A stretch of DNA of 64,000 nucleotides from NCBI RefSeq assembly GCF_017104565.1, contig NZ_JAAGPD010000020.1, positions 62,001 to 126,000 on the forward strand, given 5' to 3'. The position numbers were made by a program, and so were the translations under genes. Shown here piece after piece: positions 1-10,484 of this stretch. Within the stretch, counting starts at the first letter, position 1. Every line of letters starts with the position of its first letter. Below the pieces are notes generated by a model that saw only the letters and a list, made by a program, of their open reading frames with translations, did no database searches and was not told the DNA's origin. Origin of the DNA: Paraburkholderia sp. Tr-20389 (GTDB taxonomy: Bacteria; Pseudomonadota; Gammaproteobacteria; Burkholderiales; Burkholderiaceae).

Positions 1-952
1 TGTTCACATCGCCGATCGAATGCGAGACCGCGGCGTAGAACTGATTCCACACGTTTTCAGCTTGATCGGCGTACAGCGTGACGGTGCCGTTGGGCGAGTA
101 GTCCCAGTTGCCGCCGAAGTAGGACAGGCGCTTGATCGTCACGCCGCCGTAGGACGACGTCAGGTCGGTCAGGTACGTGTGGCCGCGCGCGTTGACTTTC
201 GAAAAGCTGCCTGCCTCGAGCGTGACGTTGTGGATGTCGTTGCTCACGGCCGACACACCGAGGAAGGTCGGCGGCAGCGAACGGTTGTCGTGCGGTTCCA
301 TGAACGGGTTGTTATCGACCGTCTGCAAGCCGTATTTGACGACTGTTTCGGAGATGCGCGCCTTGATGTCGTACATGCCCGGATACGCCCATGCGAGCTG
401 ATCGGAGCCGCCGCCGCCTTTCTCGACGTGCACCATGTTGCCCGCGCCGTTGCCGCCGTCGAGCTTGAGCGCTGCGAACAGCGACGCATCGAAACCGAGG
501 CCGACTAGCCCTTGCGTATAGCCCGATTCGAAGTTCGCCTGCATGCCCTGCACCCACGCGTGACGATGTGGGCCGCCTTCGTTATCGAACACGTCGGCGT
601 AATTGCGGAACAGCAGGTTCAGATGGCTGTCGGCGACCAGACCTTTGCTTTTCGCCTGGCTCGACAACTGCTCGGGCGGTGTCACGGACTGATCGGCTTC
701 GGCGTTCACGAGCGCGTTGTTGGTTTCCGGCTGCACTTCCGTGGTATTCGGCGTGTGTTTCAGCTTCGGCTTGGCCGGCGTTGCCGGTGTTGCCGGCGAT
801 GCAGGTGCTGCCTGTGCCACAGCCGCGCTGGCGGCTGTGGCGGGTGCCGCTGTGTCGTCCGCAAACGCGGCGGTTGCGATCGTCAGCGCGGGCAGGCTGA
901 CCGCCAGCAACGCGAGTTTCGATGCTCCTGATGTGGATCGTTGGGTTGTCAT
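1..952 (-). CDS. OprD-family outer-membrane porin, 3' end outside window
   Basis: This is an outer-membrane substrate-specific porin of the OprD type. The reading frame opens at the ATG complementary to 950-952 and stays open to the window edge, giving about 317 residues; the C-terminal half is missing. An N-terminal signal-like stretch with an Ala-rich core is followed by a low-complexity Ala/Pro/Thr linker and then by the OprD-like start of the barrel (DSHLNLLFRNYADVF at about residue 108). Blocks rich in Gly, Tyr and Phe follow, as expected of a beta barrel. It lies 154 bp downstream of oppF on the same strand, so it may be the last gene of the peptide importer operon and supply outer-membrane entry. 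OprD proteins take up basic amino acids, small peptides or organic acids; the substrate here is inferred only from context. Confidence 0.8.
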   Translation of the reverse strand, partial: MTTQRSTSGASKLALLAVSLPALTIATAAFADDTAAPATAASAAVAQAAPASPATPATPAKPKLKHTPNTTEVQPETNNALVNAEADQSVTPPEQLSSQAKSKGLVADSHLNLLFRNYADVFDNEGGPHRHAWVQGMQANFESGYTQGLVGLGFDASLFAALKLDGGNGAGNMVHVEKGGGGSDQLAWAYPGMYDIKARISETVVKYGLQTVDNNPFMEPHDNRSLPPTFLGVSAVSNDIHNVTLEAGSFSKVNARGHTYLTDLTSSYGGVTIKRLSYFGGNWDYSPNGTVTLYADQAENVWNQFYAAVSHSIGDVN

Positions 953-1106
953 TGCTATTCCGTTCTTCTAGTTGATGAAACAGTGGCGCGGCGGTCGGCC
1001 GTGTCACGCTTTCTCGCCCGTTCCCGATGTCGCGCGAACGAACGCCTCCCTCGGCGCAGCGGCTAGCTGCGTCGCGGAAAATAGGGCGTGTGAAGCTAAA
1101 TGGATG

Positions 1107-2101
1107 TCAGGTCATGACGGCACGTATGCAGGCGACCTGCGTGTGGCCGGGACCCGCCGCCGTTGCGGCGGGACGCTCGTTCGCACAGGCGTCGATTGCA
1201 TCCGGGCAGCGCGTGCGAAATGCGCAGCCCGAAGGCGGCTTCAGCGGCGACGGAATCTCGCCGCGCAACAACACGTGTTCGCGCGCGCGCTCCGCGATGG
1301 GATCGGGCAGCGGTACGGCGGACAGCAGCGCCCGCGTGTACGGATGCTTCGGCTCGCGGTACACGTCGCGCTTGTCGCCGAACTCCATCACGCGGCCCAG
1401 GTACATCACGAGCACGCGCTGGCTGATCGCCTTCACGACGGCGAGATCGTGCGCGACGAACAGCAGCGACAGCGACAACTCGCGTTGCAGATCGCGCAGC
1501 AGATTGACGATCTGCGCCTGAATGGACACGTCGAGCGCCGACACGGGCTCGTCGCAGATCACGAGTTGCGGCTCGCCGATCAGCGCACGCGCGATGCCCA
1601 CGCGCTGACACTGGCCGCCCGAAAACTCGTGCGGATAACGCCGCAAGTGATGATTCGACAGGCCGACGCGTTCGAGCATCGTGCGTACGCGCACACGCGT
1701 TTCTTCGCGGCCGAGTTGCGGCTGATGTGTCTTCAGCGGCTCCGCGACGATCTGCTCGATGGTCATGCGCGGATCGAGCGACGCGAGCGGGTCCTGGAAA
1801 ATCATCTGCACGTCGCGGCGAATCTGCGTGGTGTCGCGCTTCGCAACGCTTGCGACCGTTTCTTTCCCTTTCCACTGCACGCTGCCCGACGTCACGGGCG
1901 CAAGGCCAATGATCGCGCGTGCGAGTGTCGACTTGCCGCAGCCGGACTCGCCGACGAGGCCGACGGTCTCGCCGCGGCGCACATCGAACGACACGCCGTC
2001 GACGGCGCGCAGCGTGGCCTTCTCCGACCACGGGTAGCCGCCCTGCGCGATGCGGAAGTGCACGCTGAGCTGGTCGACCTTGAGTAACGTTTCCTGAGCG
2101 C

Positions 2102-2105
<4 letters not shown>
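1107..2105 (-). CDS. oppF: Peptide ABC transporter ATP-binding protein OppF
   Basis: This is one of the two ATPase subunits of an oligopeptide/dipeptide importer and works at the cytoplasmic face of the inner membrane. The 332-residue protein shows Walker A GESGCGKST (52-60), Q-loop Q104, signature FSGGQ (161-165), Walker B ending in DE (185-186) and H-loop H219. A Cys-containing oligopeptide-transporter C-terminal region follows (CAFRTRCPDAIDACANERP). An upstream in-frame ATG would add 32 Arg-rich residues, but the start at 2105 makes an ATGA overlap with oppD and begins MSAQETLLKVDQLSV, as the family does. It is translationally coupled to oppD and is the last ATPase gene of the operon. Confidence 0.93.
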
Positions 2106-3091
<986 letters not shown>

Positions 3092-3092
3092 G

Positions 3093-3983
3093 TCAGCGGT
3101 CCTTCGGATCGAGTGCGTCGCGCAGGCCGTCACCGACGAAGCTCACGCTGTAGAGCGTCGCGCACAGCATGAGGGCAGGGCACAGCAGCAGCCACGGCGT
3201 CGATTCGAGCTTCTGCGCACCGTCCTGGATCAGCACACCCCAACTCGTCATCGGTTCCTGCACGCCGAGGCCGAGGAAGGACAGCACCGATTCCGTCAGC
3301 ACGATGCCAGGCACCGTGACCGTCGCGTACACGACCACCACGCCGATCAGATTCGGCACGATGTGACGCGAGATGATCGAGCGCGAGCCGACGCCGATCG
3401 CCTTCGCGGCATCGATGAATTCGCGCGAGCGCAGCGACAGCGTCTGGCCGCGCACGACGCGCGCCATGTCGAGCCATGAAAACGCGCTGATCGTCAGCAC
3501 GACCAGATAGAACGCGCGGCCGAACAGGGTCATCATCAGGATCGCGATCAGCATGTAGGGGATCGCGTACATCATGTCGACGATGCGCATCATCACGGCA
3601 TCGACGCGGCCGCCCAGGTAGCCGGCCGTCGCACCCCACGCGACGCCGATCACGCCCGACACGAGCGTGCCGAGCAGGCCGACTTCGAGCGACACGCGAC
3701 CGCCCACCAGCGTGCGCACGAGCAGGTCGCGGCCGAGTTCGTCTGTGCCGAACCAGTGCATGTTGGCGAGCGTGGGCGCGAGGCTGATCGCGGACCAGTC
3801 GCTGTCGATCGCGTTGTTCGGCGACAGCAGCGGGCCGACGAAGCACGCGAGCACGATGAGGACCAGCAACAGCAGCGCGGCGAACGCGGCGCGATTGCGC
3901 GCGAAGCGGCGCGCGGCAGTCGCGAGCGGACTGCGCGAAGGCGGCGCGTCCGTGACGGACAGGTTGATAAGTGGCGTTCCCAT
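3093..3983 (-). CDS. oppC: Peptide ABC transporter permease OppC
   Basis: This is the second inner-membrane permease of the importer, 296 residues from the ATG at 3983. An N-terminal cytoplasmic stretch precedes a first membrane segment (FAALLLLVLIVLACFVGPLL). The periplasmic loop contains FGTDELGRDLLVRTLVGGRVSLEVGLLGT, typical of OppC/DppC, and the ATPase-contacting EAA loop reads REFIDAAKAIGVGSRSIISRHIVPN. The start is five bases after the oppB stop. An ATG at 4016 would overlap oppB and add 11 residues; it cannot be excluded. OppB and OppC together form the translocation pore. Confidence 0.92.
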   Translation of the reverse strand: MGTPLINLSVTDAPPSRSPLATAARRFARNRAAFAALLLLVLIVLACFVGPLLSPNNAIDSDWSAISLAPTLANMHWFGTDELGRDLLVRTLVGGRVSLEVGLLGTLVSGVIGVAWGATAGYLGGRVDAVMMRIVDMMYAIPYMLIAILMMTLFGRAFYLVVLTISAFSWLDMARVVRGQTLSLRSREFIDAAKAIGVGSRSIISRHIVPNLIGVVVVYATVTVPGIVLTESVLSFLGLGVQEPMTSWGVLIQDGAQKLESTPWLLLCPALMLCATLYSVSFVGDGLRDALDPKDR

Positions 3984-3988
3984 CGTTC

Positions 3989-4927
3989 TCAATAGCGGAT
4001 ACGCGGATCGAGCCATGCATACGCAAGGTCGACGAGCAGGTTGAACAGGACGGCGACGGCCGTCGTCAGCACGACGAGGCCGAGCACGAGCGTGTAGTCG
4101 CGATTGATTGCACCGTTGACGACGAGCTGCCCGAGGCCGGGCAGCGCAAACACCGATTCGGTGACGACGGCGGCCGTGATCGACGAGATGCACACCGAGC
4201 CGAGCAGCGACACGACGGGCATCAGCGCGGGCTTCATCGCGTGGCGCAGGACGATCGTGCGCGCGGGCAGGCCCTTCGCCCGCGCGGTGCGGATGAAGTT
4301 GCCGGACAGCACTTCGATCATGCTGCCGCGCATCACGCGTGCGATCAGCGCGACGTTGATGATCGTCAGCAGCGCGATGGGCAGCACGCGATAGCGCCAC
4401 TCGCCGTCGCCCCAACTGCCCGCGGGCAACCAGCCGTGGCCGTCCGAGGTCTTCAGCAGAATGGCGAACACCCACACGAGCAACGGACCGAGCACGAACG
4501 GCGGCACCACGTTGCCGATATTGCCGAGCACCATCACGGCATGATCGATCACGCTATCGCGGCGCACGGCCGCAATCGTGCCGAGCGTGACGCCGATCAC
4601 CACGGCGATCGGCACCGAGACGCCGCCGACGCCGAGACTCACGGGCAACGCCTTGAGTACCAGGTCGGTGACGGACCAGTCGGTGTAGCGGAACGACAGG
4701 CCCAGATCGCCGTGCAGCAGTCCCCACAAATAATGCAGATACTGCTTCCACAGCGGTTCGTCGAGGTGATAGCGCGCGTTCAGATTCGCGAGCGTAGCCG
4801 CCGACAACTGCTTCTCCGTGTCGAACGGGCCGCCCGGCGTGAGATGCAGCAGCAGATAGCATGCGGTGATCACGGCGAGTATCGTCGGGATCGCCCACAG
4901 CGTGCGGCGCAACGTGTATGCAAGCAT
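3989..4927 (-). CDS. oppB: Peptide ABC transporter permease OppB
   Basis: This is the first inner-membrane permease of the peptide importer, 312 residues, beginning MLAYTLRRTLWAIPTILAVI, which is the characteristic OppB/DppB N-terminus with the first membrane segment close to the start. The HLTPGGPFD motif follows the first segment and the EAA loop is NFIRTARAKGLPARTIVLRHAMKPAL. Spacing to oppA upstream is 18 bases and to oppC downstream 5 bases, which fits a single transcript. Length and architecture match the family; no defect is visible. Confidence 0.93.
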   Translation of the reverse strand: MLAYTLRRTLWAIPTILAVITACYLLLHLTPGGPFDTEKQLSAATLANLNARYHLDEPLWKQYLHYLWGLLHGDLGLSFRYTDWSVTDLVLKALPVSLGVGGVSVPIAVVIGVTLGTIAAVRRDSVIDHAVMVLGNIGNVVPPFVLGPLLVWVFAILLKTSDGHGWLPAGSWGDGEWRYRVLPIALLTIINVALIARVMRGSMIEVLSGNFIRTARAKGLPARTIVLRHAMKPALMPVVSLLGSVCISSITAAVVTESVFALPGLGQLVVNGAINRDYTLVLGLVVLTTAVAVLFNLLVDLAYAWLDPRIRY

Positions 4928-4945
4928 GGGTGCGTTTCCTGCCGA

Positions 4946-6562
4946 TTAGTGCTTCAGCACGTACATGTCTTGCGACGAGCGCATGTCGAGATAGTTGGTC
5001 GACGCATAGCCACCGACGTACGGCTTCACGAGACGCGCCGCCGAGTACTGGAACAGCGGGATCATCGGATAGTCGTTCATCGCGAGTTCATGCGCCTGCG
5101 TCAGCAATGCGGTGCGCTGCTTGTCGTCAGCCTGCTGGTTCGCCTGGTCGATCAGTGCGTCGACCTTCGGGTTGCAGTAGTGCTGGTCGTTCTGCACGCT
5201 GCCGCAGCGGATCAGATCGAAGTACGACATCGCGTCGTTGTAGTCGACGAACCAGCCGTCGCGCGACGCCTGCACCTTGCCGTCATGACGCTGCTTGAGC
5301 AGCACCTTGTACTCGACGTTCTCGAGTTTCGCGTTGACGCCGAGCTTCGTGCGCCATTCGGATGTGACGAAGAGGGCAACCTTCTTGTGCAGATCGTTCG
5401 TGTTGTACGTGAAGGTGAACGTGAGCGGCTTCGCATCGGAATAGCCCGCTTCCTTCAGCAGAGTGCGCGCGGTATCGACGCGCTTCGCCATCGGCCACGA
5501 TGCCCACTCGGGCTTGAAGACGGCCGCGCCTTCCGTGCCCTTCGAAATCAGTCCGTACATCGGTACTTCGCCGCTCGACGTCAGCTTCGACGTGAGCAGA
5601 TCTCGATCGATCACCATCGACAGCGCTTCGCGCACGCGCTTGTCCTTGAAGACGGGCTCGTCGTTATTCAGGCTGTAATAGTACGTCGCGATCTGCAAGC
5701 CCTTTTGCAGCTGCTGGCCGAACTGCTTGTCGACCTGATTGAAGATGCCCGACGGAATCGTGTACGTGTAGTCGAACTGGCCTGCCTGATACATGCGCAT
5801 CGCCGTTTCGTCGCTTTCGATGGGCAGATACGTGACCTTCGAAATGGCCACCTTCGGCGCGTTCCAGTAGTTGCTGCTCTTCGAGACGACGAGGCGGTTG
5901 TTCGGCTGCCAGTCGGTGAGCGCGAACGCGCCGTTGCCGACGAAGTTCGCGGGGCGCGTCCAGTCGCTGCCGAACTTCGTCACGACGGCTTTGTCGACGG
6001 GCGCCATCGTTGCCATCGCCGCGAGTTGCGGGAAGAACGCGGCGGGCACTTCCGTCTTCACTTCGAGCGTATACGGATCGACGGCGCGTGCGCCGAGGCT
6101 CGTGACGGGCGCCTTGCCCGCGATGATCGCCTTCGCGTTTTTCACGAACTCGACGAGGATCGTGTACTTCGAACCCGTCTTCGGATCGACGACGCGCTGC
6201 CATGCGTAGACGAAGTCGGCGGCGGTGACGGGCTGGCCGTTGCTCCACTTCGCGTCGTGACGCAGCTTGAAGACCCACGTGTCGGGTGCCGTGCGCGTCC
6301 ACGATTGCGCGACGCCGGGCACGATCGCGCCCGATGCGTCGATGCGCGTCAGGCCTTCGAACAGGTCGAGGCCGATCGTGTTGCCCGTCCACGATTCGAT
6401 ATGCGCGGGATCGAGCGATTCGGTTTCGGCGGGCACCTGGCGGGTCAGTTCCTGGCTGGCGGCGAGCGTCGCGCCGGACGGAATCGTGACAGCCGATGCG
6501 TTTTGCTGAAGTGTAAGGACGAGCGCGGTCAGCGCCGCCGTATAGACGAACGTTTTATTCAT
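4946..6562 (-). CDS. oppA: Periplasmic oligopeptide-binding protein OppA
   Basis: This is the periplasmic receptor that captures peptides and delivers them to OppBCDF. The 538-residue protein has a signal peptide (MNKTFVYTAALTALVL...), probably cleaved after NASA near residue 24. The SBP family 5 fold begins with RQVPAETESLDPAHIESWTG and LDLFEGL, and ADFVYAWQRVVDPKTGS is very close to enterobacterial OppA/MppA. It is the first transporter gene of the operon. A strong inverted repeat lies 110-142 bp upstream (6672-6704), between it and the XRE-cupin regulator gene, so expression is probably controlled there. Substrate could be oligopeptides or murein peptides (MppA-like). Confidence 0.92.
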   Translation of the reverse strand: MNKTFVYTAALTALVLTLQQNASAVTIPSGATLAASQELTRQVPAETESLDPAHIESWTGNTIGLDLFEGLTRIDASGAIVPGVAQSWTRTAPDTWVFKLRHDAKWSNGQPVTAADFVYAWQRVVDPKTGSKYTILVEFVKNAKAIIAGKAPVTSLGARAVDPYTLEVKTEVPAAFFPQLAAMATMAPVDKAVVTKFGSDWTRPANFVGNGAFALTDWQPNNRLVVSKSSNYWNAPKVAISKVTYLPIESDETAMRMYQAGQFDYTYTIPSGIFNQVDKQFGQQLQKGLQIATYYYSLNNDEPVFKDKRVREALSMVIDRDLLTSKLTSSGEVPMYGLISKGTEGAAVFKPEWASWPMAKRVDTARTLLKEAGYSDAKPLTFTFTYNTNDLHKKVALFVTSEWRTKLGVNAKLENVEYKVLLKQRHDGKVQASRDGWFVDYNDAMSYFDLIRCGSVQNDQHYCNPKVDALIDQANQQADDKQRTALLTQAHELAMNDYPMIPLFQYSAARLVKPYVGGYASTNYLDMRSSQDMYVLKH

Positions 6563-6671
6563 GGTTGGATTCGCAGAAAAAGTCGGGTGAGAAACGCGAG
6601 CGGCACGGACGCCGCTAACGGTTATCCGCGTGATGTGGACCGGGGTGGTCCTTGTTCGGTGTAAAGCATGC

Positions 6672-6704
6672 AGGATTCCTTACAATTATTATTAAAGGCA
6701 TCCT
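6672..6704. promoter_or_regulatory. Inverted repeat upstream of oppA, probable operator
   Basis: The arms AGGATTCCTT (6672-6681) and AAGGCATCCT (6695-6704) pair at 9 of 10 positions around a 13 bp spacer made almost wholly of A and T. The site sits between the regulator gene at 6771-7340 and oppA. The AT-rich spacer could hold a -10 box. Binding by the adjacent XRE-cupin protein is an inference from proximity. Confidence 0.5.
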
Positions 6705-6770
6705 ACAGCCGATTTTTCTGCGCCCCCTGCGATGCGGAAGCGCTTCCAACCAGGATTGAATGCCTGCCTT

Positions 6771-7340
6771 CTAAAACAGCCTTGGCGTACCCACCCAGAC
6801 GACGACCGATTCCTTGCGGGCCGTATTGGCCCAGCTGTGCGGCACCGTCGATTCGTAATGCGCGCTATCTCCTGCACGCAGCACGAAGGTCTTGCCTTCC
6901 AGCGTCAACGACACTTGCCCTTCGAGGACGTAGATGAACTCTTCACCAGCATGTGTCGTGACTTCGGAACGCTTTTGCCCGGATGGCATCCTCACTAGGA
7001 TGGCTTCCAACTGACGGCCCCCCGACAGATTGGTCATCCGGGCGAACAGATTCGCCGAGTCTGCAAATCCAAAAAACTTCAGTTCGTTTGCTCGACACAC
7101 CGAGCGCTCTTCGCTTGGCGTATCCACGAAGTACTGCACTTTGACGCCCAACGCATTCGCAATTCCCGCCAGCGACGTGATGGATGGCGACGCAAGACCG
7201 CGCTCTACCTGCGACAGAAACGGCTTCGAAATACCTGCTGCCGTTGCTGTTTCATCGAGCGTGCGCTTCAGTCTTTGCCTCAGCGCGCGGATCTTGCTCC
7301 CCAGTGCAAGTGCCGTGTCCTTCTCAAGTGTCGTGACCAT
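6771..7340 (-). CDS. XRE-family regulator with C-terminal cupin domain
   Basis: This is a cytoplasmic transcriptional regulator of 189 residues. The N-terminal helix-turn-helix (about 15-70) reads TLDETATAAGISKPFLSQVERGLASPSI, the standard XRE/Cro pattern. The C-terminal half is a single-domain cupin (about 110-185) with THAGEEFIYVLEGQVSLTLEGKTFVLRAGDSAHYESTVPHSW, containing the metal/ligand-binding His-Glu-His type motifs. XRE-cupin proteins usually sense a small metabolite and control neighbouring transport or catabolic genes; the gene lies directly upstream of oppA on the same strand. The ligand is unknown. Directly repeated octamers precede its start (7350-7371), suggesting autoregulation. 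Confidence 0.85.
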   Translation of the reverse strand: MVTTLEKDTALALGSKIRALRQRLKRTLDETATAAGISKPFLSQVERGLASPSITSLAGIANALGVKVQYFVDTPSEERSVCRANELKFFGFADSANLFARMTNLSGGRQLEAILVRMPSGQKRSEVTTHAGEEFIYVLEGQVSLTLEGKTFVLRAGDSAHYESTVPHSWANTARKESVVVWVGTPRLF

Positions 7341-7349
7341 AACAAAACC

Positions 7350-7371
7350 AAATTAGTCCGTCAAAATTAGT
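7350..7371. promoter_or_regulatory. Direct repeat AAATTAGT upstream of XRE-cupin gene
   Basis: AAATTAGT occurs at 7350-7357 and again at 7364-7371, a 14 bp period, immediately before the start codon of the regulator, in a locally AT-rich patch. It could be an autoregulatory binding site or part of the promoter. Confidence 0.3.
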
Positions 7372-8085
7372 TTGATATAAGCGAATCTTGTTTGATGATG
7401 TGTCGCTCGTCCCCGTGCGAGCCTTGCGTGGATTGACAACTCTCCGATGCTGTTCACCCTGTTTCGATCTTTTCGAGAAAACACTCTATGTTGCCAGATC
7501 ACGAAGGGAGGTCATTAGATTTGCATTGGATGCTCGGGAATGCACTAGGACGTAACGGGAGTTGAGGGATGCATGTCAGTGAATTCCCGAAGCGACAAGC
7601 GGCGATTCGATCCGCACAATCGCACCTCACGCGGGTGGGCCCAGCCGGGTCGATCTGCCGGCACTACCGTTTGCAGCGATCCTGCGACGGTCTTTTGATC
7701 GGTACGTCCCGACCGGACTGCCACCGACGCATGAAGGTGAACAGCATGTCGAATTCTTTCGCAGTCTTTCCTCACGTATTCCGCATATCGAGCACGCGTA
7801 TTCCGATGCAGCCGCAAACGCGGGCCGCACGCGCGATGCTTTATCATTGAGCCTTCGTCACGCGGTTTTCGCGTCGACGGCTTCCCGCTGAAGTCCTGGT
7901 TGTTCCGTTTTCGACGCGGACCGTGCTGTCCGTCGTTCGTATCGCACTGAACCGTCGCCTCATGCCGCATTGCGCGGCGGGCACGGCAAGTCACCGACGA
8001 TCTCCAGTTTTTCCAGCTTCGCCTCGTGGCATAGCGTCGGCTTGACGCGTGCGCGCGGCGGCTTTTGCATGAATACGAGGAACAC
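7372..8085. other. Intergenic region between regulator and peptide symporter
   Basis: No complete gene is recognisable. On the plus strand, 7583-7891 is open for about 100 codons without an ATG and reads like protein (for example DLPALPFAAILRRSFDRYV and EQHVEFFRSLSSRIPHIEHAY). It could be the tail of a decayed gene but I do not recognise it. The promoters of the XRE-cupin gene (minus) and of the symporter (plus) must lie here. Confidence 0.4.
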
Positions 8086-9597
8086 ATGAAATCACCCGTA
8101 TCCCAGACCCGGTCGTTTTCGACCGTCTTTCTCATCGAGATGTGGGAGCGCTTTGGCTATTACGGCATGGCGGCACTGCTCGTGCTGTTCATGATCGACA
8201 AGCTCGGCTTCGACGACGGCCGAGCCAACCTGACGTGGGGCGCGTTCGCGGCGCTTGTCTATGCATCGCCGTCGATCGGCGGCTGGATCGGCGACAAGGT
8301 GCTCGGCGCGCGCCGCTCGATGGTTTTTGGCGCGCTGGTGCTCGCGGCCGGCTATCTGATGCTCGCGATGCCGAACGACAGCCTCGAGTTCATGTATGCG
8401 TCGCTGGGCGTGATCGTGGTCGGCAACGGGCTGTTCAAGTCGAATGCGGCGAATCTCGTGCGGCGCATTTACGAAGGCGACGATGCGCGTATCGACAGCG
8501 CGTTCACTATCTATTACATGGCCGTCAATATCGGCTCGACGGTGTCGATGCTTGCGACGCCGTGGATCAAGGATCACTGGGGCTGGCACACGGCGTTTGC
8601 GGTCTGCTGCGGCGGTATGTTGATCGGCGTGGTCAATTACTTCCTGATGCTGCGCACGCTGACGCACGTCGGTTCGGCGCCGGATGCGGAACCGGTGCGC
8701 TGGAAGCGCGTGCTGGCCGTCGCGCTCGGCGGGATTGCGCTCGGCACGGCGACGATGTTCGTGCTGCAGCACAAGTCGATTGCTGTCGCGTGCGTGTACA
8801 CGGCGGGCGTCGCGATTCTCGCGATCTTCGCGTACATGTTGGTCAAGTGCGAGCGTTCCGAGCGTTCGGGCCTGCTCGCTGCGCTGATTCTTACGTTGCA
8901 GGTGATTCTGTTCTTCGTGTTCTATCAGCAGATGTCGACTTCGCTGACGCTGTTTGCGCTGCGCAACGTCGACCCGACGTTCTCGCTGTTCGGCACGCAT
9001 CTGTTCACATGGAGCGCCGCGCAGTTCCAGGCGCTGAATCCGATCTGGATCATGCTGTTGAGCCCGTTGCTCGCGATGCTGTATACGAAGCTTGCGAAGG
9101 ACGGCAAGGACGTGCCTGTCGCGGCGAAATATGCATTCGGCTTTGCGGTGGTGGCGGCGGGCTTTTTCGTCTATGCGTGGAGCGGCAGCTTTGCGGTGAA
9201 CGGCCGGGTGTCGTCGTGGTGGATGGTCGGCGGTTATGGTTTGTATTCGCTGGGCGAACTGCTGGTGAGCGGCCTCGGTCTCGCGATGATTGCGCGCTAC
9301 GTGCCTGCGCGTATGAGTGGTTTTATGATGGGCGCTTACTTTGTCGCGACGGGTGTGTCGCAGTATCTGGGCAGCGTTATTGCCAATCTGGCGAAGATGC
9401 CTGCTGGGGATCTTGATCCTTTGACCTCTTTGCCGCTGTATACGAAGCTCTTTGGCGAGCTTGGATGGCTGGCTGCTGCCGGCGCTGTGGTGGCTATTTT
9501 GCTGCTGCCGCTGATGGGGAGGTTGTCGCGGGTGCATCAGCAACACGCCTTGCAGGCGGGGCGTTCTGGTTCTGGTGCTGCTGCTGCCGCGCAGTAA
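8086..9597 (+). CDS. POT/PTR-family peptide:proton symporter
   Basis: This is an inner-membrane proton-coupled di-/tripeptide importer of the POT (PTR2) family, 503 residues. The family's proton-coupling motif ExxERFxYYG is present as EMWERFGYYG at residues 18-27, followed by many hydrophobic segments and the conserved NIGS (FTIYYMAVNIGS) and late FYQQMSTSLTLFA and GELLVSGLGLAM regions. The start at 8086 is preceded by ACGAGG seven bases upstream; an ATG seven codons earlier lacks a Shine-Dalgarno site. It stands alone on the plus strand next to the opp operon, so the two systems give this locus both ATP-driven and proton-driven peptide uptake. Two terminators follow directly. Confidence 0.93.
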   Translation: MKSPVSQTRSFSTVFLIEMWERFGYYGMAALLVLFMIDKLGFDDGRANLTWGAFAALVYASPSIGGWIGDKVLGARRSMVFGALVLAAGYLMLAMPNDSLEFMYASLGVIVVGNGLFKSNAANLVRRIYEGDDARIDSAFTIYYMAVNIGSTVSMLATPWIKDHWGWHTAFAVCCGGMLIGVVNYFLMLRTLTHVGSAPDAEPVRWKRVLAVALGGIALGTATMFVLQHKSIAVACVYTAGVAILAIFAYMLVKCERSERSGLLAALILTLQVILFFVFYQQMSTSLTLFALRNVDPTFSLFGTHLFTWSAAQFQALNPIWIMLLSPLLAMLYTKLAKDGKDVPVAAKYAFGFAVVAAGFFVYAWSGSFAVNGRVSSWWMVGGYGLYSLGELLVSGLGLAMIARYVPARMSGFMMGAYFVATGVSQYLGSVIANLAKMPAGDLDPLTSLPLYTKLFGELGWLAAAGAVVAILLLPLMGRLSRVHQQHALQAGRSGSGAAAAAQ

Positions 9598-9608
9598 CGG
9601 TTTGTTTT

Positions 9609-9671
9609 GCCCCGTTCGGGGCGGTTTTGTGATGTTCTTGAAGGCGTGCCTCTATGGTGCGCCTTTTTTTT
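9609..9671 (+). terminator. Tandem rho-independent terminators after the symporter gene
   Basis: The first hairpin has a GCCCCG stem at 9609-9614 and CGGGGC at 9617-9622, followed by GGTTTT. The second pairs AGGCGTGCC (9642-9650) with GGTGCGCCT (9656-9664, with G-T wobbles) and runs straight into eight Ts. Together they should stop transcription from the symporter gene efficiently. Confidence 0.8.
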
Positions 9672-9702
9672 CGCCATCGGCGGTGCGGTTTGCTTTGGGT
9701 TC

Positions 9703-10357
9703 TTCGCTGGCATCCGCGGTTTGCCTTCGTAGTTCATGCGTTGCCCCTGTGCGGGGCGGCACTTACTTTCTTTGCCGCCGCAAAGAAAGTAAGCAAAGAA
9801 AGCGGGCTCACCCCGCCAGTGCTAGTTGTTGCCTGCGGGCCCCCAACAGTTCTTACGCTTCATGCGGCAACGCGCTTGTTTGCGTCCGTTGCCAGCGTGC
9901 TAACTCATGCATCACCCGCTTCACACTCCCGCGTCATTGATCGCGTTACCAAAAGTCGACCGCCGCCCAGGTGGCAAACTGTGTGTAGGCCGTCGCGATG
10001 GAAGTGCACCACTCCGGACGGAAAAGCGGGATCGGTGTCGTAGGATCGCCAACGCATACCGCGCGACAAGCTACACACCGTTTGCCACCTGGGCGGCGCA
10101 GACGATTCGCTGCCGCTGGCTGCACTACGGATGATTGGAGTGGGTGATGCGTGCAGTTAGCACGCTGGCAACGGACGCAAACAAGCGCGATGCCGCGTGA
10201 AGTGTAGGAACTGATGGGGGCCCGCAGGCAATCACCAGCACTGGCGGGGTTAGCCCGCTTTCTTTGCTTACTTTCTTTGCGGCGGCAAAGAAAGTAAGTG
10301 CCGCCCCGCACAGGGGCAACGCTAGAAGTACGAAGGCAAATCGCGGATGCCAGCGAA
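9703..10357. repeat. Palindromic repeat element A, about 655 bp
   Basis: A large interrupted palindrome. The outer ends match (TTCGCTGGCATCCGCG and its complement). Each arm contains GTTGCCCCTGTGCGGGGCGG, a 32 bp AT-rich hairpin (CTTACTTTCTTTG/CAAAGAAAGTAAG at 9762-9793 and 10267-10298) and a conserved segment of about 150 bp. In the centre, 28 bp inverted repeats (9961-9988 and 10071-10098, 27 of 28 positions matching) bracket an 82 bp loop. A second copy lies at 12907-13560 in the opposite orientation. Open frames in it have no credible start or domain. It is probably a non-autonomous mobile or structural repeat of Burkholderia-type genomes. Confidence 0.85.
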
Positions 10358-10484
10358 GGAGTCGAAGCCGCGGATGCCAGCAAACAACGAGGCCCAGCAT
10401 CCAAAACCGCACCCACGGCGTTAAGCTACGGAGTCCCCCACGGCGTAGCCAAAAACCAAAACCAAAACCACAACATCGAACCAA

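Noticed and set aside
3971-6664. An 897-codon open frame on the plus strand opposite oppA-oppC
   Set aside because: It is antisense to clearly conserved transporter genes, is rich in Arg, His and Asp as expected of mirror frames in high-GC DNA, and has no recognisable domain.
7545-8135. A 196-codon minus-strand frame before the symporter gene
   Set aside because: It overlaps the symporter start, lacks a Shine-Dalgarno site and has a composition unlike a real protein of this genome.
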